A DNA stretch of 64,000 nt from Eunapius fragilis (taxonomy: Eukaryota > Porifera > Demospongiae > Spongillida > Spongillidae), in the NCBI GenBank assembly GCA_963681505.1, contig OY811992.1:3781389-3845388 (forward strand). The letters run 5' to 3'. A program made the position numbers and the translations under genes. Under the pieces are notes generated by a model. It was not told the origin of the DNA. It worked only from the letters and a program-made list of their open reading frames with translations, and searched no databases. This document shows, piece by piece, positions 47,731 to 59,187 of this stretch. The stretch's first letter is position 1; every line of letters begins with the position of its first letter.

Positions 47731-48321
47731 TTATAGTCAGAAGGTGCATAGGCACAAACTGGAGAACATGAACTCCCACTCTACCTTCCTACACTTGTTC
47801 TTTGAGCGAGCCTTTTTAGGTATAGCGTCGTCCATCAGTCGTGGTTTTTGAAAAATAACCACGATGTCATTCAAGGCAGCCTCAAGGGGACAGTGAATAC
47901 ATAATACAGGAGTACAAACAAAAACACAACCTATAGTTAATTCACAATACTTCTGGTGAGGATGGCAATAGAATTTGCTCACACTAGCTGGAGGTTGAGC
48001 CTACCATAGATATGCATAAGTACAGCTGACAAGAACAGACAATGCTAAATTTGATACTGATTTGGCTGTGAGGCACAAGGCACAAGGGTTTATTTACGTG
48101 TAGAATAATTATGTAACTGTATTTATTGTACAAAATATAAGTATGATTACATACATCACATGTGTTATGGTTCCCCATGATCCCATATTTGTCATGTGGG
48201 CTTTCAAGTGATTTAAATTCCCTCCTAAACACGAGAATCTGGGACAAAGTGATTTTTTGCAATGTCCTCATCCAAAATTTGCTCAAATACAAGTCCTAGT
48301 CAAACTATAGTCACTACAAAA

Positions 48322-50500
48322 CTAGAAGCAGCTGCAGCAAGTCATTCTGTCTATTCTCACAGTTGAGTGACTGGAGTGGACCTTTTAGAAGAGAATTAGG
48401 TACACAAATACAACCATGGTAGGTTAGTACATGGAAGGCTGGATACACACAAAATTGTTCAGTCAAACTTACTGTGTTTGCTTTGGTGGTCATGGTAAGG
48501 TGAAAATGATAGAGTTGCACATTGTGCATCCACATTAGCAAGAATTTATTAATAGGGGTTTTATGTGCACTGGTAAATGCCATTGATAATACGTACGCAC
48601 TGCATTTTCAGAATAGTATATCAATGATGACAGGGAATGTTAAGGTGCAATGGAAATGCTCCTTTTTATTGATACTTACACACTGTATCACGCATGGTAG
48701 TATCCATGTAGACATGCAATATATGCAGGCACGTTAAAATCCAATGGGAAATGTAGCATTGCTTATACACACTACATTTTAGGTAACGGTGTGCGTAGTG
48801 ACAAGGAATAAGCAGGCGTGTTAAGGGGCAATGAGAAATGCAACACCATTGATACTTACCAACTGCATAGTTCATAATAGTATCCAAGAGAACAATGTAT
48901 ATAGGGTGTGGTAAAGGTGCAATGGGAAATTCAGCAACATTGCTATTTACCTTCTGCATTGTCCGTATATAATTCATGGCAGTGATAAGTATGGGCAGTA
49001 AAAACTCAAGGTCATTGATTACTTACAACACACTGCATTATACATAATGTCATGGTAAAGTACAATGGGAAATGTGACATCATTGATACTTACAGGCTTG
49101 TTCATAATAATATCCATAGCAATGTGGATTAATATGGTAAAGTGCCGAGAATAATGCAATATCATTGATTCTCACAGGCTGTTTTATTCATTATAGAATC
49201 CATGGCAAAAGAATATGTGGAGATCGTGAAGAGCAGTGGGAAATGTAGCACAGTTTATACTTACAAACTGCATTGGTCATAATTGCATCAAAATTGAATA
49301 AGTAGGTGAAATGGGAAATACAATATCATTGATACTTACAATCTGTTTTGTTCAGAATAGTATCCATGGCAACGTGGGATAAGTAGGCATGGCAAAGTGC
49401 AATTGGAAAACACGACATCACTTACAGGCTGCATTGTTCACAGTAGTATCCATAGGAATAAGAAATATGTAGTCATGCTAAATGCATTATCATTGATACC
49501 TACAAACTGAATTGTTCATATAATAGTATTCATGGGGATGTGGATTAAGTAGGCATTGTAACGTGATGGAAATGGTTGGAACTTACAATCTACATTGTTC
49601 ATGATCGTATTCATGGTATTGGAACAGGTAGGCACGAAAAAGGTGCAATGGGAAATCACGGTTACTTACAGCTTGCATTATTCAGAATTGTATCCATAGT
49701 AGCATGGCCAAAAAATCAGACATGTTGCAGTACTAATGTCATTGATACTTACACACTGTATTTTCAGTAGAATGGATAGAATCCATTGTAATGTGAAAAA
49801 TAATTGGACATAAGGTGCAATGGGAAATCCGACACCATTGATACTTACAGGCTGTGTTGCATTCAGTTGTGGTAAGGGATTAGCAAGCATGTTAAGGTGA
49901 AATGAGGAAATGCAACATTATTGATACTTACATGCTGCGTATTCCATTCATGGTGACAAGGAAGAATTAGCAAGTTTAAAGTATATGCAACACCATTGAT
50001 ACTTACTCTCTGCATTGTTAGTACCAGTAATGTTGATAAGTAATTTTATAGGTGCGGTACTGACAGGCTTGCTAACATCACTTATACTTACGCACTGCAT
50101 TTATTATAATGGTATCCAGGGTGACAAGGAATACGTAGCCGGTCATAATAAGTTGAAATAGACAATCTAACATCATTGAGATCTTACTGGCTTCTGTGTT
50201 CATAATAGCACCATTGTGGCAAGGAATCAGAAATAGGCATTTAAAAGGTGCAATGAAGAAATGTAACAGCCTTGGTTCTTACAGCTACAGTAACCTGCAT
50301 TTTAGTAGTATTAATGGGGGGCACATAATCATAGGGCATGGTAAAAACACCATTGATACTTACAGGCTGCATTGTTAACAATAGTTTCCATGGCAATAAG
50401 GAATCAGCAGGCATCATTCAAAGTATATTATCCACGGAGACAAACAATATGTGGGCATGATAAAGGTGCAATGGGAATGCAACAGCATTGATCTTACTTC
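48322..50500 (-). pseudogene. Copy D: one-codon-exon array lacking its 5' exons
   Basis: The 3' part is like copies A and B: terminal exon 48381-48322 (stops at TAG as in B) and small exons at 50498, 50364, 50283 (12 nt), 50188, 50092, 50007, 49932, 49849, 49753, 49670, 49587, 49504, 49426, 49340, 49265, 49176, 49094, 49027 (6 nt), 48951, 48860, 48769, 48680 and 48597. Beyond 50540 the sequence jumps to spacer DNA (like 42135-42400), so the signal and propeptide exons are deleted. The second to sixth framework cysteines are kept, and one has changed silently between TGC and TGT (48769 versus 28547 in A). The acceptor at 49670 reads CAA. Without a first exon it is presumably a relic, unless it is spliced onto an upstream gene copy. 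Confidence 0.65.
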
Positions 50501-50850
50501 CTGCATTGATCACGACAATGTCCATGGCACATGAGGTAGGCGCCCATAAACTACATTCCTCCAGCTTAGAGGCAATGTAGGTCTGGAGACTGGTAGTGAA
50601 GACTGCATCATACTGGGCTATCTACATAGGAAAGAGACTGCATGAACACTGTGCCATGTACTGTAAAATTCCAACTAACTGCCCCTGGAGCATCTATTTG
50701 GGACTAAAAACTGTTGGGTCGAACGTTTTGATACTCCCCACAGTAATACTAGCACTGGTTAAAGGCTGCACATACTTGGACAATCAATGATTGCAATCCA
50801 AAAGCCTGGTGATGCGAGGGTATGCCGTTACAGCGATGCTGCTGTTTATG

Positions 50851-50878
50851 AAAGGGGGGGGGGGGGGGGGGGGGGGGG
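50851..50878. repeat. Poly-G tract (~28 G)
   Basis: Uninterrupted G run in a spacer region. Confidence 0.95.
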
Positions 50879-51189
50879 TAATTCATGTTTGTCATCCCAA
50901 ATAAATGTCACGGCATTTAGTTGGGATTTTACGGCATACACAGATACTACCATATTATGCTATGTAAGGAAATGGAAGGTGCAATAGGTTCAAAAGTTCA
51001 CCACTGCACTCTCAGTTGGGATAAACAGGCTGTGGATTATACATATACGGTATTTCAGTACTCAAAGATCATAAAACTATCCAATGGTATTGCAGATTGG
51101 TAACCCAATGTGTTAATTTTGTTGTCCAGCTGCTAATGATTGGGCACAAGCTGCACCATATCTATCCTAAATGCAGCCCACCCTTACAA

Positions 51190-52600
51190 ATGTGACATTT
51201 GCACACACAATACAAACAACTAAAAAAATTTTTTTAAAAGTTCATCCATCCGCTGCACAAGTGAGTGTATCAAAGAATCAGGATGACATCAGCATTAGCT
51301 CTAATTAGCAAGTGGTGAGGCGACTATAGAGGTCAGCCGTCACCACAGATTCGGAGGCATGCCCACGAATGGTCCGGTTGGGCTACTTGTGAAAAAGTTC
51401 TCAAAGCCTTTAGGACAACCATAACTCTCCACCACCCACAGAATGTGTATCTGTACATTTGCACATACAAATCATTCTTTTCCCCCCCTATACTTCTGCA
51501 AAGGTTCTATGATAATCAATGGTTATATCTTAGAATTGAACTCACAGCACACATGTATAAGGAAAGATATTGGTCTCTATTACATGATCGTTCCCATGGC
51601 TTCCACTACTCATGTCCCATGGTCTTAACAACATTCACTCGTTCCCCATAAAGGTGTTTTGCACCTGTGTCTTTATTTTTAACTGTTCAATGTGAATCAT
51701 ACTGCTATACGTCCTAATGCTCTGCCAATCATCTACTGTATCTGAGACTGGTGAATAGAACCAGCAGCACACACTTACGAGGTACATAGTGTAACCAAGA
51801 TATACAGGCATGGTCTCAACTACATTTACATTAATTAACTGTTTAAATGTGAATCATTGTTTTCTTTTTTTATACTGCTACTGTAACAATCATCCTAATG
51901 CTCTGTCAATCCTCTATTGTATCTGAGAATAGAACCAGCAGTGCACACTTAGGATATTGCTAGTACATAGATGCAGTATAACTGTATAAGGAAAGATAGT
52001 GACCTCTATTACATGTTCGTATCCCATGGCTTCCCATTACAGGCTCATGTTGACCACAACTGCGTTCACTTGTCCATAAATGTGTTTTGCATATGTGTCC
52101 TTTATTTTGAACTGTTTAATTGTGAATTATTGTTTTCTTTTTCCATACTGGTGCAATCATCCTAATGCTCTGCCAATCCTCTATTGTAGTTGAATAGAAC
52201 CAACAGCACCCACTTAGGATTTTGCTAGTACATAGTGTAACCAAGATATTGGTCTCTATTACATGCTCGTGTCCCAAAGCTTCCATTACATACAGGCTTA
52301 CCATGGTCTCAACTACATTCACAGGTGTTTTATTTTTAAATATGAATCACACGACACGAGTAGTGGAAGCCATGGGATACAAACATTGAATAGAGACCAC
52401 TATCTTTCCTTATACAGTTATACTGCAACTCTGAGATAATTTACATGATTTTAATAACTCGATTATTTGCTTTTTAAACACAATAAAGACAACTACACAT
52501 AAAATTAGGCCACCCTGAGGCTATAAACTAGTCATTGCCTCTAATAAGTGAGTGACTGAGGCCTTGGATTTGGGGGTATATTTCAATCACCAAAGTCGGT
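51190..52600. repeat. Segmental-duplication spacer, copy 3
   Basis: Parallel to 40590-41950 and 46300-47600. Near 52345-52440 a short inverted piece of the same spacer is present (complement of ATCCCATGGCTTCCACTACT). Confidence 0.75.
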
Positions 52601-53173
52601 ATTCTACCACCACTTGGAGGAGGGTGGAGCAACGAAACTTCAAAAAGGGATGTACAGATAGTGCTGTGCAAGCTGAACTGCCCAGTACCACCATCTACAG
52701 TTGCACAATTCATTTCAAATTCCATAATTGTTAATGCGGACCTCACATGAAAAGTGCATCTACAAAGCAGACATGATTTTCCTAGGTTAGCTGGCAAAAA
52801 GAGTTTAGTTTGAACTTCTACAGCTAGCTTTGAACAACAAAAATGGATACTCCCCTACTACAAGCAATCCTCCTCTGTTGTATATGCCCGTCCAGTGCAA
52901 GGTGTACTTAAAATAAGATTACTCGTCACCCTCACAAGCCATATTGACAGCTTACGTATGTCAAGCTTGGAACAGATTTGAACAGTGTATCATCCGCATG
53001 GGGGTTCGATAGATGCAAATTACATCGAGCAAAATACCAAAGCGAGTAGTATACCTTATTTGGTATAATATTATAACAAAGCAGCTTGTCCTCGGGCAGC
53101 AACCATGCATCAATACAGTGTAACCGCGGCATGCATTATTATTCCGCAATTTCCGTTTGGACAGGTGTATTTT

Positions 53174-53181
53174 TATTTAAA
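53174..53181 (+). promoter_or_regulatory. TATA-like box of copy C
   Basis: TATTTAAA 50 nt before the start codon. The surrounding GCAATTTCCGTTTGGACA and GTTTGTTCCAGTC blocks are shared with copies A and B, although copy C lies in the opposite orientation. Confidence 0.55.
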
Positions 53182-53230
53182 AACAGTTTGTTCCAGTCAC
53201 ATTTCATATACCTTTGCGATAACGGCAATA

Positions 53231-56200
53231 ATGCTGAAGGAACTGGCTGTTCTTGCGACGTTACTGGCGCTTTTCGCTGACGCCCGCTTTACGAGTTATG
53301 AGGTTTGCCATCGCAAGCGTCATCTGAGAGAGCCAACGATTGTTTCACTTGCAACAGCAGCAGAAATATACAGACAAAGTGGTTGATACCAGTGACAGCG
53401 GAAAATTTTTGACTAACCGTGACGACGTCGACGTTCCTGCGAACGGTAAGATTAGTGCGCTGCTGTTAGGCGTGATTGATTTATAATCAATATACCGGTA
53501 TAATTATGTTATTTTTTTCTACTCAAAGAAATCATGAATTATTATTTGAGTGGAGAAAGTTTGACGACCCAGGTCAGAATTAGCGTTTAATATGAACAAT
53601 TGTAATCATCTTCGCGTACTGCCGTGCACCGGCATTGATGAACAATGAAGGGGAAGGAGACAGTAAGCATCAATGTTGTTGCATTTTCAATTACTATTGC
53701 ACTTGTTCCTTGCCAACATTGATGCAAATATCAACAATTCAGTGTGTATGTATCAAAAATCTTTGCGCTTTATAATGAAAATATACGTATTTCTTGTTGC
53801 CGCTGATTGATTTTTTAATAACGCTGCAGTCGGTAAGTATATCGACGAGGTTGCATTTCCAACCATTTATAATTCTTGTTTGTTACCATGCTGGATACTA
53901 TTATAAAAAATCAAGTTGGTAAGAATCAATGGTTTTACAATGCCCATTGCTTTACTGCCCTACATACTTCTTGATGCCGTGATTAATGCAGTTGGTAAGT
54001 ATAAGTCACGTGGCGTTTCCCATTGCACCATTACATTCCCTACTTATTCTTTGTTACCATGGATATTACAATGCAGGGTGTAAGTATCTAATGTGTTGCA
54101 TTCCCTGCCTTGCCGTATCTATTACCTATTATTCTTGTTGCTATACGCAGCGCGGTAACGTAAGTACATCGTTGCAGTTCGCGTGCATCTTTGTCATGCC
54201 TTCTATAATTTCTTCCCACTATGCATAACTATTTCCTGTACTAATAATGCAGACCGTTAGTATCAATGATATTGCATTTCCTTAATATGCCTATACGTAT
54301 TCCTTTCGGCCATGCGAACGATGTATAGTGCGTAAGTTTCAGTTGTAAAGCATTTTCCACTGCACCGTTACCATGCCCACTAATTCCTTACCACCATGTA
54401 AACTATTTCCGGTAATAACAATGCAGAAGGTAGTAACATTTCGTCGTTGTACATTAACATGCATTAAATAATATTTCTTGTCACCATGGTACTGTTATGA
54501 ACTATGCTATAGATACCCGTAAGTATCAATGATATTGCATTTCATTAACACGCATACTAACCTTCTGTCACCATGGATACAATACAGCCTGTAAGTATCA
54601 ATGATGTTGGATTTCTCATTTTCCAATTGCATCTTGACATGGGTTGATTATTATTTTGACTTTGTCATTATGGAACTTATATTTATACAATCCAGTGTGT
54701 AAGTACCATTGGATGTTATATTTCTGCACTGTAAGATGTCTTAAATTTTTCGGACCTTGTCCCATGCATAATGCAGAGGGTAAGTACGAAAGATGCAGCA
54801 TTTCCTATTGCATACCACACCTACTGATTACTTTATTGGCACGAACACTATAATGAACATTGCAGCTTGTAAGTATCGATTTATGTTGCTGCTTTTATCA
54901 TGCCTACTTACTACTATGAACAATGCAGCATGTAAGTATCAGTGATGTTGCAATTTCCATTGCACATTACTGTGCCTGCATACTGTCATGGATGCTATTA
55001 TGAACAATGCAGATTGTAAGTCTCGCGCATTTCCCATTGTACTTTACCTATTACTTGTTGCTCTGGTGAACAAACGTATCAATGATGTTGCACTTTCCTT
55101 TGCACTTCACTTATTACTTAACTTGTTGGCATGGTACTATTATGAACAATTCACCCCGCAGAGTAACGTAAGTATCAATGATGCATGCTACCGCATTGCT
55201 ATAGCTCATTTCACTTTACTTGTACCTTGTTGCCATGATGGTATTATGAACAATTATGAACAATGCAGTTTGTAAGTATCAATGCTGTATCAATGAAGTT
55301 GCATTTCTCGTTGTATCTTCATGACTTTACCATGCATATCTATTCCTTGTTGCCATGCATATTATTGTGAGCAGGGCGTAAGTATGAATGGTGATACTGC
55401 ATTGCCTATTACACTTTACCATGCCTATGTATTGCTTTTTGCCATGGATACTATTCTGAACAATGCAGGATGTAAGTATCCATGATGCTACTGCTTTTCT
55501 AGTTCATTGCACTTTACTTGTACCTTGTTGCCATGGATGGTATTATGAACAATTATGAACAATGCAGATTGTAAGTATCAATGATCTTATCAATGAAGTT
55601 GCATTTCTCATTGTATCTTATTGCCATGGATACTATTGCACTTTACCATGCGTAATTATTCTTGTTGCCATGGATATTATTGTGAGCAGGGTGTAAGTAT
55701 GAATGGTGATGCTGCATTGCCTATTACACTTTACCATGCCTACGTATTGCTTTTTGCCATGGATACTATTCTGAACAATGCAGGGTGTAAGAATCACTGA
55801 ATGATGTTGCATTTCCCATTCATTTTACTTCTTTTCTTTTTCTTGTTACTATGATTATTTCGGGCAATGCAGTATGTAAGTATATCATTGAATGATGATA
55901 CAGTTCGAATTGCACTTCACATCTGTTTATTCCTTTTCGCTATTACTAACATGAACAATTCAGCTCGTAAGTATATCAAACATGTTGCATTTCCCACTGA
56001 ACTTTACCACGCATTAATACTTATGAAAATGCAGTATGTAAGTATCAATGATATTGCATTTCCCGTTGCACCTTAACATACCGTCCTATTCCTTGTCAAT
56101 CACACTATTATTGACAATTCATGTAGTGCGTAAGTACAACCAATTCTGCACTTTTCATTGCACATTACCATGCCTACTTACTCCTTGTCAACATGGATAC

Positions 56201-56527
56201 TATTATGCGTAATGCAGTGCGTAAGTAACAATACTTTTGTGTTTCCCATGACTCCTTATTTTATCCCTCATCACAATCGATATTGTTCTGAATAATATAG
56301 TGTGTAAGTATACATTTCCTATAACACTTAACCCAACTGACTAACAATGTCATGCGACAATGGACACACTACTGAATCAAAGGTAAGTTTTTTAATCAAG
56401 TATTTATTCCTTTACTACTGTCATATTGTGTTAAATTCTCTGCAGCCATTAAAGCTGTAATTGTAAGTTTAACTGAATAATTGTTTACATTTGATGTGTT
56501 TTGTATAAAACCATTACATTCATTTGT

Positions 56528-56567
<40 letters not shown>

Positions 56568-56649
56568 GGTACTGAGAACCATGAAGAAACATAATGGCTG
56601 CTGTAACTGCACTAAGCTGTGTAGTGACTATAGTTTGAATTCAACTTGA
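53231..56649 (+). CDS. Copy C: secreted cysteine-rich peptide gene made of one-codon exons
   Basis: Exon 1 (53231-53302) encodes the signal peptide MLKELAVLATLLALFADA. A 58-61-nt intron is followed by a propeptide-like exon (53361 or 53364 to 53445) and probably exon 53529-53572, which returns the phase to 0. Thirty small exons follow: 53651 (12 nt), 53743, 53830, 53916, 53992, 54077, 54151 (9 nt), 54253, 54329, 54427, 54513 (6 nt), 54588, 54696, 54777, 54866, 54929, 55013, 55162 (6 nt), 55269, 55375, 55469, 55568, 55690, 55784, 55873, 55964, 56035, 56127, 56218, 56301; all unmarked ones are 3 nt. Each has AG before and GT after. No codon is a stop. Cysteines fall at 53743, 54329, 54696, 56127, 56218 and 56301: C-x8-C-x4-C-x15-C-C-C, against C-x7-C-x3-C-x15-C-C-C in copy A. 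The terminal exon 56569-56649 opens in phase 0, keeps the CC-x-C and CSDYSL motifs of copy A, and ends TGA. A unit near 55070 has lost its splice core. The donor-like site at 56452-56470 suggests an alternative 3' end. The product class is inferred. Confidence 0.65.
53663..56300 (+). repeat. Array C of ~85-bp intron units
   Basis: Same unit as arrays A, B and D, now on the plus strand. Units are more divergent than A from B, so the inverted copy is older or has evolved faster. Confidence 0.92.
56525..56562. repeat. TG microsatellite in the last intron of copy C
   Basis: (TG)n directly before the TAATAG acceptor of the terminal exon. Confidence 0.92.
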
Positions 56650-57387
56650 ATTTGAGCATCTTTTTAAAATGCAGATTAGCAATATGCCCTTATTTACACC
56701 CTTAATAGAAGAGACCGTTTGTAAAGCGGTAACACTAATTGATTAATCGCATCATTACACTGTTCAAATACATTTTCCTAATACGCGACGATGTCTCGTT
56801 CCCACACCTTACAGCTGTAGCCTTTCATGTTTAAAACTCCTAGTAAACGTTACATTTCCCTCAAACATGTGAAAACCTCCACCTCATAGTGTTATACGAT
56901 TGTTCAGATTAGCTTTAGTAACATGACTACCTTTTGCACATAAACTTCGATGATTACTGGGAGGTTGTTATGATAAAGTTGCAGAACAAGGTAACGGACC
57001 GAGTCAAATCGATCACAAACAATGATCAGTGGCAACTGGTCAGTAAGTTTAGCTTCCTGACTATGGTAATAAATTGAATAATGCATGTAACCATATATAT
57101 TACAAGTGACTGTACACCTTCAAGAAACTTTTCACCATGCATTTCTGGATCATAGCAGAGATAATCTAATATCATCTCTGATCGTAGCAATTGCGCTCCA
57201 TGCAAATTCTTTCATGGCTTGCAGCATTGCTTTCAGACAATCCAGAGAGTTTTCAACGGACATTGAACCTAAGTAAGTCACCACCCAGTCAGGATTGAGC
57301 GCATATGGGTGTGCACAACAGCATGCTTATATCATAAATATCAATATCTATGTAGTGTTCAAGAGCTCGCTACAGCAGACCTGCTTT
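56650..57387. other. Intergenic region, no gene seen
   Basis: Short frames only; a small hairpin AGATAATCTAATATCATCTCT lies near 57160. Confidence 0.5.
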
Positions 57388-58224
57388 CGGCATTCATGTA
57401 GTTTAGCTTCCCCATCATTATTCATAACCGCTGTAAGGATTCTGGTCAGAATCGACTAGGGCATGTGTTATGAATATAATTAAAGCGAATCCGTTGAATT
57501 CTGGTCTAGTATTCTACGGTCGAACCACATAACGTGCAAACCAGCTCGCGGCATACCCAACGTCGACCACAGCCACAGCCCCTTCCCGCTAGCGGTATTA
57601 TAGGCAGCCCCGGGATTACACAAAACACGTGTATCCCATCATGGCGACCGTGTACGACACACGCTTCAACAAAGAATTAATACTATTTGGGCTCACCTCT
57701 AGAACTCGCGTTGGATTTCTTGGACTATCTAGTTATTGATGAAGCTGCCGACAGCCGCACGCAGCCTCAGTATCACACGCGATAGCACAATCACGTGACT
57801 GCTAACCACGCCTCTTCATTACCCGTAAATTACATTTTTACGAATCTGAGAGCGATCTTCGACCAATCAATTTTAGGGCGCTCTTTTTATCTACTTAGTA
57901 CCGATATAGTAATATGTAATTGCATGCTGCGGCTATACCACTTACTGATAGCCATTGATTCCAGCGTATTTTATCCAAAGCATATCTTTGTTACAACCCG
58001 AGCATGTTTGAGATGATGCTAGCAAGCCGTAATGCTTGCACCACACAATGGTAGTTCATGGTCAGAGAGAACTCGCTGCAGCCTCGTTGGTGACTAAAAC
58101 TCTGCGGGCAAACCAGAGATAATATATATTATCTCTGGGCAAACCATGAGGACCAAAAAACTGCATTATCAACACGTTTCCAATGCTTTTTAACACTTAG
58201 AACCTTGCGTTTATATTATACATC

Positions 58225-59187
58225 CAGGGCTGCCGTAGGCCGGCCGACCTGCCAATCCGGCCTGACAGATCGGCTTGGCAGGCCAAATTAGTAGAAATTA
58301 TAGTGTATAAATGTCAATCATTTATTGTATTAATGTCAATCAACGAAGCGTGTCCGTCGGTTTCTGTACCATCTGCTCAGCGGCTCAAACCTGGTTCAAA
58401 CCCGGATCTGCGGGAACACAATCCCGAGGAACTCGTGAGATTCACGCCATTGTGAAGGTTTAGTAGTACTGTAGTAGTGCAAACACATCCGCTGTCTGGT
58501 CTCATTATATTTCAAGGTTTATACATCAAAGGAGTACGCATGCAGATAAAGCGTGGTGTGATTACTGCCACAGGCCGTTCTCCAGGGAACACTCCACTTT
58601 GTCTAGACACATTGAACGGCATCACAAGGATGAACAACAATGTATGTGTAGCAGTCTTCGCAACACAGTTAAGGAGGAATATGATGCTTGGCTTCGACTC
58701 TCGGAGATCTGATCAGTAGATGTCATGGCCTATTTAGACCCTTTGGTTAATGGTGTAAAATGCATAACACACAATTTACCACTATTGCAAAGCTCGCTCG
58801 AAAGTACCTGGCTATTCCAGCGTCATCCGCTCCATCAGAGGGCGGAATGTTTCAAGAGCCAAGTTGTTGTAATTCCCCAACGGCTGGAGGCATCAATTAT
58901 GCTAAAGCAAAATGAATGGATATTCGATGCTTCGAAAGAAAAAAGCCAATGCTATTGCTCAATGCGAAGCTATAAACAATAAACTGATCCATATTTATTC
59001 GCATCTCAATCTCAGTATGATTTATTATTATTGCACAATCGATGTATCATCTTCATGCACGATTACATTAATATTTGAATTCTGAACAAGAAGCAAGCTT
59101 GATCTGTACATGTACAAAACATTAAGCACGTATTCGCACGAGGGGCGTGGTCCGGCCTGGCAGGCCGGCTGGCCTTTCGCAGCCCTG
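58225..59187. mobile_element. Nested element with CAGGGCTGC ends
   Basis: CAGGGCTGCCGTAGGCCGGCC at 58225 faces GGCCGGCTGGCCTTTCGCAG...CCCTG at 59187. The CAGGG...CCCTG ends resemble hAT-type elements, but no 8-bp target duplication is visible, so the class is tentative. The interior holds a zinc-finger coding relic. Confidence 0.65.
58551..58713 (+). pseudogene. C2H2/BED-like zinc-finger fragment of the nested element
   Basis: From GCG at 58551 the frame reads WCDYCHRPFSREH then STLSRHIERHH, a C-x2-C-x13-H-x4-H pattern, and ends at a TGA near 58713. It has no start codon of its own and is probably the DNA-binding N-terminus of a transposase. Confidence 0.5.

Noticed and set aside
53105..53386. 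Reading the copy C signal exon through into one 93-codon frame
   Set aside because: The continuation after TATGAG is not conserved in A or B, where the same place holds stops. The intron model explains all three copies.
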